From Dermacentor variabilis (Eukaryota > Arthropoda > Arachnida > Ixodida > Ixodidae): a DNA stretch of 64,000 nt. The notes beneath the pieces are model-generated. The model was not told the DNA's origin and did no database searches. It worked only from the letters and a program-made list of their open reading frames with translations. Location of the stretch: NCBI RefSeq assembly GCF_050947875.1, contig NC_134570.1, positions 101,536,122 through 101,600,121 of the forward strand. The letters are read 5' to 3'. The number at the start of each line of letters is the position of its first letter. Position 1 is the stretch's first letter. This document shows positions 12,061 through 22,394 of this stretch, piece by piece. A program made the translations under genes and the position numbers.

Positions 12061-12944
12061 CATAACTCATTTTGACCGTGGCACGTCGCGTCGGTATATT
12101 GATTCAATTCTAAACGCTTCACCGTTGGCACCGATCGCTAGATGTGTTCTCTCGAATTTTGTTTTTCAGTTTCCTTCACCGTCGACAGTCATCATCGGAT
12201 GGGTTCTGCAAATTGTTATGCGCAGTACCTAGACGCCCATTCTGCGTTTAGCGTCGGCATACCTCGGCATGATCCCTTGGCACAACCGAGCGACGGAGCC
12301 CAGCGAGTATGAAAGAACGAACGCTGGGCGCAGCGGGGTATGAAAGACGGCGATAGCGAAAAGAACGCGAAGAAGAAAGCGGAGGAGGGGTGTATGGCGA
12401 AAGCGTAAGAAAAGCGGGGTGACGCGTAAGGCAGGCTCAGCAGCGTCGACCGCTACGAGATGTCACCAAAGTAGCGCGTATTCGTCTGTTTACCGTTTAC
12501 ATGCGGCCAGCGCATCCACAGATACAATATGTGTAAAAAAGAAACGTTGTGTGAGCGGTGGCCTGTCTGCGGCGGCCCCTGTGAATCGCGCCCACGTGTC
12601 ACCCACGCGCTTCCTCTTGCGATCATCGGATTTCCGCGGCAGTCGTGCCACGCTTCGCTTCATTTGTAATGTGCCGCACGAGACAGATTGTCTGCGCTAG
12701 CCAATATACCGCGAAATGAAAATGGGTATAGAGCTGCGCTAAAATTTCCCATTATGAAGTATCGTAATCATTGGTGAATTTTTTCTCTCAAGAAAAATGT
12801 CCGCCAATCGTGGTAAATCATCTGCCATGAAGCTCTTTGAGTACATTTAGTAGGGTTAGAAACAGTGTTCGAAAAAAGAAAAAAAGGAAAGTCGGCAGAT
12901 CCCATGCCTTCTGAGAATCGAAGTTATGCAAAGCAGTGTGCGGG
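12061..12944. other. Unit 1 non-coding stretch
   Basis: No gene recognised. The open frame 12419-12700 corresponds to a shorter one at 31111-31314 in unit 2. The shared sequence is explained by the duplication, and neither has a recognisable domain. Confidence 0.4.
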
Positions 12945-13295
12945 AAGGCTACCAAGTTAAGCTAGCGACAATCAGAGCACCAAGATGTAGGCGGCTCTTT
13001 TATGACCTTCATGACACGCATATCATCAGATTATTGTCACGCCCTATCATTTATGTTCTTTATACACTCTTGCCCTACTATGACAATTTCAGTACATACC
13101 AAGATAACGAAGCGACCATGAAAGCACCGAGACGTAGACGTGTGTTTCAATACCTACATTAAACACATTGCATGGCATTCATATCATGAACTATTGATTA
13201 CGTTCGTGATACACTCTTCTCACACTATGCGAATTCTGGTCCATATCAACGTAACGAAAGCACCATAAGAGCACCAAGACGTAGGTGACTAGGCA
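12945..13295. repeat. 147-bp tandem repeat, about 2.3 copies (unit 1)
   Basis: Aligned landmarks 'accaagttaag' (12951), 'accaagataac' (13098) and 'atcaacgtaac' (13245) are 147 bp apart. Each is followed by 'gcgac(c/a)at..gagcacc(a/g)aga(c/t)gtag' and then a 'ttatgttctttatacactctt' type phrase. Unit 2 has the same array at about 31560-31905. Confidence 0.8.
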
Positions 13296-13479
13296 GATAG
13301 ATAGACAAGGGCAAAGTGGCAAATGTTCTCCAAGAAATGCTTCCCATTTCGAATTTCGATAGACCATTCGATACGCCGGTTTCTTTAGAGGAATATTGAT
13401 AAGGTGTCTTAATCATGAATTACTCGTAGTACTCGTACAGCTTGAACCCCGCCAATACATTCAAAGTGCCTCGAGCGGG

Positions 13480-14045
13480 CAGCCGCATGGCAGTTTTGCA
13501 TGCATTTGAGAGCTTTCACACCCGCAGAAACGCTTTACCTCGTTCTGCCAACTCTTCTTTGCTGAGGATGCGTTTTAACGGCATTCCTGACCTTGCGTTG
13601 CATGCCGTCGCGATTTTTGACCTGCCACTGCAAGCTAAGTAAGGGAAGGCGGACCAATCCCGTACGCCGGCACCACCCTATTCAGCTGGTTATGGTTTTT
13701 CACTTTTTTCAGCGCACCGGCTCAGCCCCATCGAATGCTGCTTCACTTCAGCGTGCTCCTCGCCTCTTGTCAGGCAATTCGATAAGACAAGTCGCTCAGT
13801 GTAAGCAATGTTATTCGTTTTTAAAGCAAAGTGACCTCCTATAAGCGAGGAGAGCGTTTCATTGGTATGTTCCGACAGCCCTGCGGGTCACCGCCCGATG
13901 CTTCCGTCGACGGTTACGAAAATTTGACGTCAGGAAATCAGAATAAAAACATATTGGAATAGTTTTACGTTATGGGGCCCCTGTTTCAAGTTTTTCTATT
14001 CCAATTCTGCAAGCAGCCCTCCACAAATGGTTAAATTTTATTACG
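13480..14045. repeat. Dispersed repeat block, copy 1
   Basis: Phrases here recur at 15830-16210 in the same order: 'gcaagctaagtaaggg' with 'cgaaagctaagcaagg', 'cgccggcac(c/a)acc', 'gtaagcaatgttattcg', and 'catattggaatagttttacg' with 'catattggaatagctttacg'. A shorter match ('cgagcggcc/gcag...gcaattttgc') also occurs at 17190-17240. The element type is not recognised. Confidence 0.5.
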
Positions 14046-14924
14046 GCCATCCCCACTTTGCTTGTCTGTCACGCCACGTCAGAACAGATAAATCTCTGCA
14101 CCTGATATGACAGCTACGCACTGATTATTCAAAATTAGACTGTACGAAATCAAAATAAAATTTGATTATATCCCCTTTTCATTATCAACCCTCCGCTATC
14201 GGCCACTTCACGTTTCTTTTGCGGTACCTCACAAAACCGCGAAAATTCGCCACATCAAAGGGACGCGTACACAGGTGTGCGTCTAAATACGTCGCGAAGC
14301 TTGGAACGAAAAGCGTGAAAAAACCTATCGCCAACGATATCAGTTAATTGTTCACGATTGCAACGCGATTAGGTGGCGGGGGGGGGGGGGAGGTGTACAA
14401 ACACTGAAACTAGAAAACCTATGTGCAAAAAAATGCTTTAAAATTTTTATCAGAATACTGTCATACGAGTAACTTTCCCGTTTCAGATATATTTCCTGCA
14501 CTAAAAGGAAAAAAATGTTATTCCTTTCCCTTTCACAACTGATTAATTCATTCTTGGCAACCTCTACCAACCAGTGATTCTGGCACAAGACTTGGCAAGG
14601 ATTTGCAAGGCAGCTATCATGTCGTGAGGAATAACGTTTCTCCCTTTAACGCGGCGGTTTCGTCCGAGTTTTTTTTTTTTTTAATCTTCTTGCGTGTTTC
14701 TTTAGAATGTGGCGTGCGCTTCACTTCAAACCTTGCGTGACCGAGCGCACTGCATTCGTTCGTGAATGGTGTGAGGGCAAGTTTTTTGTTATCGGGAAAA
14801 TTCACGCTTTGGCATCCGACGGGCTTGTCTCGTCGTGACGATAAATGCGGAACGCTCCGCGAAGAAACCGTCGCGCTATGTTCGTTTACTATCCCTAGCT
14901 CAGGCTCTGAATGTCCGGCGGGCA
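14046..14924. other. Unit 1 non-coding stretch with G and T homopolymers
   Basis: No gene recognised. It has a G-run at about 14377-14391 and a T-run at about 14670-14682. It matches 32650-33535 in unit 2, where the homopolymer lengths differ. Confidence 0.4.
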
Positions 14925-16065
14925 GCAAATTAGTAAGTGTAATGCGCTCTAAATTATAATGTGGCGCAATTTGGTCTGCTAATTGTTGGATATGAAAACA
15001 TGGTGTCGCAAGGAATTACGAATGATTCTGTGAAAAAGATTCGCATAAGTTGCATTGCATTACGACTCTGTGCTGGTGATAGAATTTTTCATCAATGAAG
15101 CCTGTTTTGTTTGGTCAGTTATATTGGTCGCATTGTTCAAGACGAATAAAAGTGAAGTTATTTTTGAAAGCTCTTTGGCAGTGCAATTTATTTGCATCAT
15201 ACTCGCTCACCTTCCTAAGGACTGGAGCAATCGCCTTCAATAGCAGCTTAATTATGTTCAAATTAGGACATACAACCCTCCTAATAGTTAAAGAACACGC
15301 TGGCGCTTCAGCTGAGACGAATCGCAAGCTCGCCTCGTCCTCGAAAGAAAAATTAACTGCTATTGCAGCGGTCGTAATGTCGGATGCTAAAGAGATTCAG
15401 ACACTCGCACCAAGCAGCGTAACATCTTGACGTCGCTTTTTTTTTTATTTTTCGCTAGCTGCTAGTTGTCCCCACGATACGTAGATGGCGACGATTACAA
15501 TGAACCCCATTTTCTTGAAATGTGGTCTTCTATGGAAGCTTCGCTACCAGTTTACGTATACCTTGCATACACATCGAAAATGCAGTGTTATGTCGAAATA
15601 GCTGGAATAGGCCAACAGCGCACCGTTCCAAAATAAATCGCCGATAAGAAACATGCGATCACTCTGGACCTGGCTGCTATAGAACGGCCATTGAGAATTA
15701 ATTTATTTGCGCCGGATAAAGACTTTCTCATGGAAGTACAACGTTATCGAGCCTTGTCGGAATGTACGCGACATCGCTCTGATAACATTTCTTCGCTGAG
15801 CATCCGTTTTAGCTGCATTTCACCCTTCCAGATCATGCCATCACAATTTGCTACCAGACACCGAAAGCTAAGCAAGGAGCGTCGGACCAATCGCCGACGC
15901 CGGCACAACCCTAACCGTCCGCTTATCCATTTTCGTTGCAGTAGATTGACCCAACCGAAACTCTCCATTTATCTGTGCCCTTTGCCCTTGGTCAGCAACT
16001 TGGACAAGGAAAACTTGTAAAGTAAGACAATCTTATTCGCTGTGAAAGCAAGGAAATCTGAGCTG
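14925..16065. other. 1.1-kb segment present in unit 1 only
   Basis: Unit 2 goes from 'gacgggcagc' (33527-33536) through about 35 bp of iterated 'tctaaatc' filler straight to sequence matching 16066 onward. The segment includes a second copy of the dispersed repeat block (15830-16210, running past the end). No coding domain was recognised. Either unit 2 lost it or unit 1 gained it; two related repeat blocks at 13.6 and 15.9 kb could have favoured loss by recombination. Confidence 0.6.
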
Positions 16066-19058
16066 CTAAAAATCTGTTCAAAGAAAGCTTCGAATCACCA
16101 CATGCTTGTGTCGCTGGTTACGTACGTTTGACTTCAGGAGATTGAAAATAAGCATATTGGAATAGCTTTACGCTATAAGGTCCGATGACATTTCAAGGCC
16201 GAGTGCCCCCCCCCCCCCCCATCGGTCCCCACGCGACCAATAAATGGGATGCTATTGACAATGCATTCAAATATCATTCCAGGATCGATGCAAAATATGC
16301 TGGGAGAATGAAGCGCGTCCTGTGGCCCACAGCTAAAAGACTATGAAGTCAAAAGAAGACAAAGAGCGGGAGGGGGGGGGGGGAGAAGAAAATTGAGATA
16401 GACATCAATGTGGCATCTTTTATGGGGAGTTTCTGAGTGCGATTTTATCACCAAGAGCTGGTAATATATACTAAGGTAGTATCAAAAGGTAGATGAGGTG
16501 ATACCTAAACTTTGAATTTCTTAGCGTCACTACCAGAATTATTATAGTGATGCATTGACAGAAATGCATTCTTAACATCCACGACTGTCATTTTTCACTT
16601 TTGAGGCAGCAAGATATCAAGATATTACTGGAGATGCAGCGTTTGATTAGCTACTGGGTATTTCACCTATAGTTAGGTTGGTTGGATTATGCCTGGGAAC
16701 TTGCGTATATTGCTTGCGGTGAAATCGGAGTGGAAAATGTTACCCCTATGATCTCCTGCGGCAGTTTAATCTGAGAGAATGGCCACTGAATGTGGGCCTT
16801 TCTTGGGCGATGAAAAAGGCGTGCTTTTGAGCACAGAAAAAGAAACATATAAATGTGACAAAACGTGCCCAGTAGTGCCTCCGGATGTTCCGAACATCAC
16901 GGATAGATTTGTTATGGGTATTGTGCACAGAAAAACTGCACTAGGAGACGCGATTTTTCACCTGTTTCGGTATGTCTTACATTTTCATAAATAACAAAAG
17001 AAAGTAAGATGAGGCGGGACAGAATTGCTGGTAAGCGAAAGAGAGTGATAAAACGAGGAGAATAATAGCTGTGGTATACTAGCCGCCAAAGAAAAGGTGA
17101 ACGCAAAAAGGAAGGAAGACAGCCGATGAACCAGTGTGCGACACTATTCTTTCAAGCATCAGCGAAGCGCGCAAATGCACGCAGAGTGTCTCGAGCGGCC
17201 AGTCACCTGGCAATTTTGCGTGTATTCGCGGGCCACTTTTATGGTTGGAAAACCACTTTTAAGGAGTACGTATTGAGCAACCGAAAGGTCTACGGGGAGT
17301 TGTTCAAGTGGCTGCATAATTTTCCCATTATCACTTTTCGTCTATATACGTCATTTGAGAAGCAGATTAGGTAAGTAAGGCTAATTCTGCAATTAGCCGG
17401 AATGCAACAAACAACCTGAGTATCTCCAAGCGATGGCACAGATTTTCTTGGTTATGTCTAGCTACGTGACATTTGCATGCTTTTATAGTTTGGCTCAAGT
17501 TACGTGGGACACCATATGTATACGACGTAACGCCTCGTTGTAAATTTATCAAGATCACGGAATACTTTAGCAGTAATGCTAAAATGCAGCACAATATTTT
17601 CTCAAAGCATAATTCATGCAGAACTGGTTATATGGCGCTAGCATTTGCCATCGGTTCTTTGCGCTTCAATGAATTCTTTTACTGTGCTTACTGCACGTTT
17701 TTCCAGTCCAGTCGCTGCAGACCTCGCAATTTATCCGTTGCAGTTTTTGGATGGGGAGCATCAATACTTCAGTACCACAAATGCTGCTCAATATCTTCTG
17801 CTGATTCCGAGCAAGAGCCCACAGCACTTTTTGCTCAGAATATGCAAAACGAAGTTTGTGTACGCTGTGCCCAGACGTATTCGGGGTATTGCTGTTTCGG
17901 CTGAGCGGTTGACTGTTACCGGCAGCTTGAATTGCACATTTGGACAAATTTGACGTAGAAGGCAACTTTGACTACAATTCCCCAATTATTTTTTGACATT
18001 CCAGCTGACGATTGGGGTCACCTGCTGCGTGCATCACTTTGTGATAGTGGTATTAAATATATAATTTTCAGTGGACGCAGCGCGTGCTAATTTGTCAGTC
18101 ACTGTGCTGCCTGGAATTGCAGGACGACTACACATTAAATGAAATAAAATTTTGTAGTGCATTTCTCTACGTGACTTCCTTTTGCGATTTCTGTCAAGTT
18201 GCAACAAGAAAGGAAAAATGCAGATAATAAGCTGCAGGTCATTTAAACCCTCTGCTGTCCAAGCATGTCCGCAGTAGAATTCCGGCTGTAGAATACTACT
18301 GCACATGGCCTTTTACTATACGCTCTTCCATGGTTGATATGATGTTCGACACACCGAACAACGGCGAGAAAAGGAATAGGTTCCTTTTCTTGGTGGTGCT
18401 TACGACTACTATTTGCATTGTGCATGTAACTGGGTAATGTAATTCAAATGTTTTTACAGAGAAAGTGCCACATGAGTTAGTGTAGAATAAATATATACTT
18501 AAAAGCTCTGTTACTGCGATGAATCTTTACGAAATTCGCTTAGAATCATCTAACCCCTCTGCTTTTCTTTCATATGAGTCTGCAGCACATCGGCATAATA
18601 ATATATGAAGCTCACATGTTAATAAATAGAGACAATATGCCGTGACTGAGTGTGATATTAAATATTGGTCAAAACTGAGACTTGAGTCTTTGTTGTACTG
18701 CAGTAATATATTTACAGTTGTGAAATGTTCAATTGAACGGATCGGCAAACTAATTCACAAATATTTTCACTAGTTTTATGAGGACAGTATGGCGCTGTTA
18801 ATAGCTGGTAGTACTTCGTTTCCACACTTAATTTGCCCAAAGTTCCACTTCTTGCCCAAGTTCCGTTTCTACTTCTAATCAGCCTCCGCAACTGTATTAC
18901 CTACATTTCAAGCATCGAAACTCATTTTTATTCCGTCCTTGAATAATAGCTTGGAACTACTTTCATCTACGCCAAAAAACAACGCTTTAGCTAGGTATGC
19001 AGGATGAAAAGCATAAAAAGCATAAAATACACGGAGCAAACCGATCAGAGCGGCTAGC
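16066..19058. other. Unit 1 non-coding stretch upstream of the gene B promoter
   Basis: It aligns with 33575-33999 plus 35153-37751 of unit 2. C and G homopolymers lie at about 16207-16222 and 16372-16383. The phrase 'aaaaggtagatgagg' at 16483-16497 is the empty site of the LTR insertion found at 34000-35152. Open frames at 17473-17904 and 17666-17965 (- strand) are not conserved in length between the units and have no recognised domain. Confidence 0.45.
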
Positions 19059-19275
19059 CTCATTATTGTTCAACACGTGTAGCTTTGTTCTTATGCTCGG
19101 CGTGCGATCCCCTTGTCTGCTCTGGACCACGTTGTACCGGCTATGCAAGATGATTTTTTTTTCTTATTCAGATTCATACGGTGCATGAACAAGCCCTGGA
19201 CGCGTTGCTATAAAAGGGATCACACACGTACAACACACCAGCAGTTGATACAACAGCGGCTGTAAGATCAAGATG
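19059..19275 (+). promoter_or_regulatory. Gene B promoter: conserved upstream block, E-box, TATA box
   Basis: TATAAAA lies at 19209-19215. Transcription should start near 19240 ('accagcagttg'), giving a 5'UTR of only about 33 nt before the ATG at 19273. An upstream block (19059-19104, including CACGTG at 19074-19079 and 'gtagctttgttc') is shared with gene C and, less exactly, gene D. The spacing of block, TATA and ATG is also kept. Which factor binds is not known. Confidence 0.75.
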
Positions 19276-21101
19276 GTAAGATATTAATGCTTTAATTTTT
19301 CATGTAATCGCTTCTGCATGAAAGTCTTTCAAGGCATTGCACATTCAGGAAGCTCAAATCTTGAACAATCCTAAACGTTTTGCTGAGCTCTTCTTACTAT
19401 AATCGGTGCAATTTGCTTCCAATCTGCGCGAAATTATCGGAAAGTGTGCATTCAGAGATATTGCAGGAATTGCTTCAATGGCCATGAAGTAGCTTTCAGT
19501 GCACAGTTTTACAGTAAAATAATCCTCAGCCCACTACAACAGCTTCACAAAGCCTGCCGGGAAAAGATCATTCATACAGAAGTCACAGATAAAGGCAGCC
19601 AAAATTAGTAAATATAAAATAACAACACATTAATAGTACCCGTAAAAATGCCTATTGCTTCATAATGAAAGCTATTTGATCGTTTGCCTTTTGAGGGAAA
19701 AGAACAGGTGCCAAGAATACAACTTTCGCTTGCAAGCGTTGCTTGCCGTTGGCACGCTCCTTTAGCTAATCATATGTCCGACAGCAAGGTGCGGCAGTTG
19801 CTCCTAAAAAAATCTAACCTAAAGCTTTTGTTAAATACGAGCCTAGGTTGGGAAGCGTACTGCCTCGCTATAGAAATATTCTGCTAAGTTCGTTGCTTTC
19901 CATTTGAAACATGCTTCTGCCGGCCCAGATCCGTGCCTGCATTGTCCTGGCTCTGGCCTCCAGCGCTTTCGCTGGTTTCGTCGGCACCGCCGGCTATGGC
20001 GTTGGCCTGGCCGCTGCTCCAGCTGTGGCCACCGTTGCCCACGCTGCCCCAATTGCTACCTATGCCGCTGCTCCAGCAGTGACTAAGGTTTCCACCACTT
20101 ATGCTGCGGCTCCAGTTGTCTCTACAGTAGCCCACGCACCAGTCGCCACCGCAGTCGCTGCCCCAGCCGTCGCCTCCTACGCTGTTGCTCCAGCAGTGAC
20201 CCGCGTCGCCACTGTCGCCCACGCTGCCCCAGTCGCTACCTACGCTGTTGCTCCAGCTGTGACCGCCGTGCACGCTGCCCCAGTTGTCGCTGCTGCTCCA
20301 GCTGTGGCCCATGTCGCCACTGTTGCCCACGCTGCCCCAGTCGCCACCTACGCCGCGGCCCCAGCTGTTGCTGCCGTCCACGCTGTCCCAGCTGTTGCCG
20401 CTACCACCGTCCACCACGCCCCAGCTGTGGCCACCATTGCCCACGCGGCCCCAGCAGTCGCTGCCTACCATGCCGCTCCAATCTACTATGGCTACGGCGT
20501 TGGTACCCTCGGCTACGGCGCTGGCCACTACGGCTACGGTCATGGTCTCCTCGGCTACGGCCTGAACTATGGCTATGGTCTTGGCACTCCATTCCACTAC
20601 GGTGCTCTTCTCCGCAAGAAGTGTGAGTATACGACGGTCATTATAAGTTTAGTTTCACTACGGCGTTAAAGAGACATGAAAGTGACTTCGCGATGTTCTT
20701 AAATTTGTCGTGCATGTAATAGGGATCTAATTAGTGGGAGGAATGCCACCTAAAACTCATCTGATATATTGGCAGCTATCATGCGGCGCACAGTTTGTAG
20801 GGCTTGCCTTTTGTGCATTAATCACTCCAAAAGTTCGTAATCACCTTATATTTCAATGATAAATTGAAAATTTAGCGATATTATATGCCGTTAGTTTCTA
20901 CTCCATACCGAGAGAACTCTTGCCCTCTTTCTTGCTTTCACTGAAAGTGCAGCTCGTGCGACAGGCGAGATTGATCGCATTTAGTTTTGGTTGCATAGCT
21001 TTTATAGGCTGTTGATTATTGTTTTTCTTAAACATATTTTGCTAGAATAATATATAAGCCTAACTGTGCATTACCTTTTTCCTTTGTTTCTGTTTCCAGA
21101 A
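19273..21101 (+). CDS. Gene B: AAPAV-repeat cuticle-type structural protein, 232 aa
   Basis: Spliced as ATG (19273-19275), intron 1 (19276-19928, GTAAGA...CAG), exon 2 (19929-20622), intron 2 (20623-21099, GTGAGT...CAG) and AA (21100-21101), so TAA spans the last junction. Residues 1-16 (MIRACIVLALASSAFA) are a signal peptide. Residues 17-28 are GFVGTAGYGVGL. Residues 29-185 hold repeated AAPAV, VATVAHA and ATYAVAPAV modules. Residues 186-232 are GYG-rich and end in LLRKK. AAPA/V repeats are typical of arthropod cuticle proteins, so a secreted component of flexible cuticle is likely; a cement or other epidermal matrix protein is possible. There are no cysteines after the signal peptide. The in-frame ATG at 19911 lies in intron 1 and is absent from the paralogues, so it is not taken as the start. 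If intron 2 were retained, the tail would read CEYTT... . Confidence 0.85.
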
Positions 21102-21225
21102 AATATTTCCCTAATCGCAAGGAAGAGGAAATAAATTGCGGTCTAAATTATTACGGCTTTCTTTCGTTAGTGCTACAACGACCATGGATTGCCACATCAA
21201 ATCAAATAAACGTTCGATTTAATTC
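21100..21225 (+). terminator. Gene B exon 3: 3'UTR and poly(A) signals
   Basis: The exon follows 'ctgtttccag'. After the split stop it is untranslated. AATAAA occurs at 21130-21135 and 21205-21210. The second is followed by T/A-rich sequence and is the likelier functional signal. The exon is closely matched in genes C and D, including the phrase 'cgaccatggattgccacatc'. Confidence 0.7.
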
Positions 21226-22252
21226 ATGTCATCTGACTTTGTGTTTTCCTTGACGACCTTGCTATAGATATCAACATTTGTGTCAGAAGGCTGTAGAAAA
21301 TTTCTGGCTAAGAAAGGCTGCACACAGAACTGCTTGAACCTCATTATCTAATTTGTGTCTTCGCTGACTCTGTCTTCTGAGAAGCAGTCACCACTAGCGG
21401 ATCTGGCTTGTTCTGACTACCTTCAAATGGTACTTTTTTCAATGGAAACATTTTCATGGCTGTGGATCATGATTTTCACTCGTAACGCCCTAAATACTGA
21501 GCTCCATTGCCGCTCGACGCACTCCTTTAAAAAATAGCAGGAAGGGGACTTCGGACTCCACGCTGCAGATGACGGGCTAATAATGATGATTTGACGACGA
21601 TGACAACGACAGAGACACAGCTTCCCAAAAATGGCACTAGACCGACGACGATGGTGATTACGGCCCGACGTCAGTGACATCTAAAGGACTTCAATAGCTA
21701 CGGCGGCAGCAAGAAGCAAGATGGTGAACCGTGACACAGAACGCAATCCGGAAGGCCGAACACCGAAACCAGTGGCAGTGAACAGTAACGTATGCCGAAA
21801 GTGGCGCCCTGGGAATTGAGGCGAGGCGAGGGGATACGTGCCAAGAAAAGCTCTGAGACGCGTAATGCTTCACTGTGTAGCCACTTCAGTCCTCGCGTCG
21901 GTCAGTCTACGTAAGTCGATCCCGAACATTGCACAACTAATGAACACGTCTAGTCGCGAAATAGGTGGGATGCCATATAAATTGATACAAATTTGCCTAC
22001 TTCTAAATTCGAGACAAAGACTAAATTCGCTCCGTGCTGAGAGAGCTTTTACTTCGGTCCCATCTCCGTTTTCCCTATTCAAATACCTCAGAAAGGCACA
22101 AATGCTCTAGTTAGCCATCCACTGGACCGACTTTAGTGAAATTAACTGCATTTGCAAGATGGAAATTATTGTAGCTACTGTAGGATGCATAATTCTAAAA
22201 AAGATTGCAAAAATAATTTACATTACCGAATTATATCCTTTGCACAAATATC
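21226..22252. other. 3' flank of gene B to the end of unit 1
   Basis: The stretch matches 39916-40050 and then 40655-41545 of unit 2. About 600 bp are missing at about 21355, where 'cattatctaatttg' joins 'tgtcttcgctgac'. Because gene D's flank (63740 onward) keeps the sequence missing here, the loss happened in unit 1. No gene is seen. Confidence 0.55.
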
Positions 22253-22394
22253 GATGTCGTGCTCGTTCACTTCGTTCGGCTGGCGCTCGCCACAGGGACG
22301 GGCGCCTAAGGACTGCGCTCTAAAAAATACCTAAAAATACACACACAACGTCAATGACACGCAGACACGTTCAAATATTAGAACGTGCAAATGA

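Larger units (their letters stand above)
5545..22252 (+). repeat. Segmental duplication, unit 1 (about 16.7 kb, contains gene B)
   Basis: This block matches 22253-41545 in order and orientation along its length. Examples are 5700-5880 with 24490-24680, the Penelope-like fragment 8830-9890 with 27415-28480, the TCTA tract 11069 with 29555, the 147-bp repeat 12945 with 31560, and gene B with gene C. The unit's last alignable bases are at about 22252. The start of unit 2 (22258 onward, 'gttcacttcgttcggctgg') matches 5560 onward, so the two copies abut head-to-tail. Unit 1 alone has 14925-16065 and an expanded minisatellite at 10062-10209. It lacks about 600 bp found in unit 2 (40050-40655). Confidence 0.9.

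Noticed and set aside
12945..13295. CRISPR-like array
   Set aside because: The 147-bp units are plain tandem repeats without short repeat/unique spacer alternation, in a eukaryotic genome.
19911..19928. In-frame ATG just before exon 2 of gene B, which would give MLLPAQ at the N-terminus
   Set aside because: It lies inside intron 1 (between GTAAG at 19276 and CAG at 19928), is absent from genes C and D, and weakens the signal peptide compared with the spliced MIRACIV start.
19884..20597. Long antisense open frame (237 codons) opposite exon 2 of gene B, with equivalents at 38574-39287 and 62251-62850
   Set aside because: The reading is Gly/Ser/Trp/Asp periodic and is the mirror of the GCN/GTN/CCA-biased codons on the + strand. 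It has no signal or domain and its conservation follows from the sense strand.
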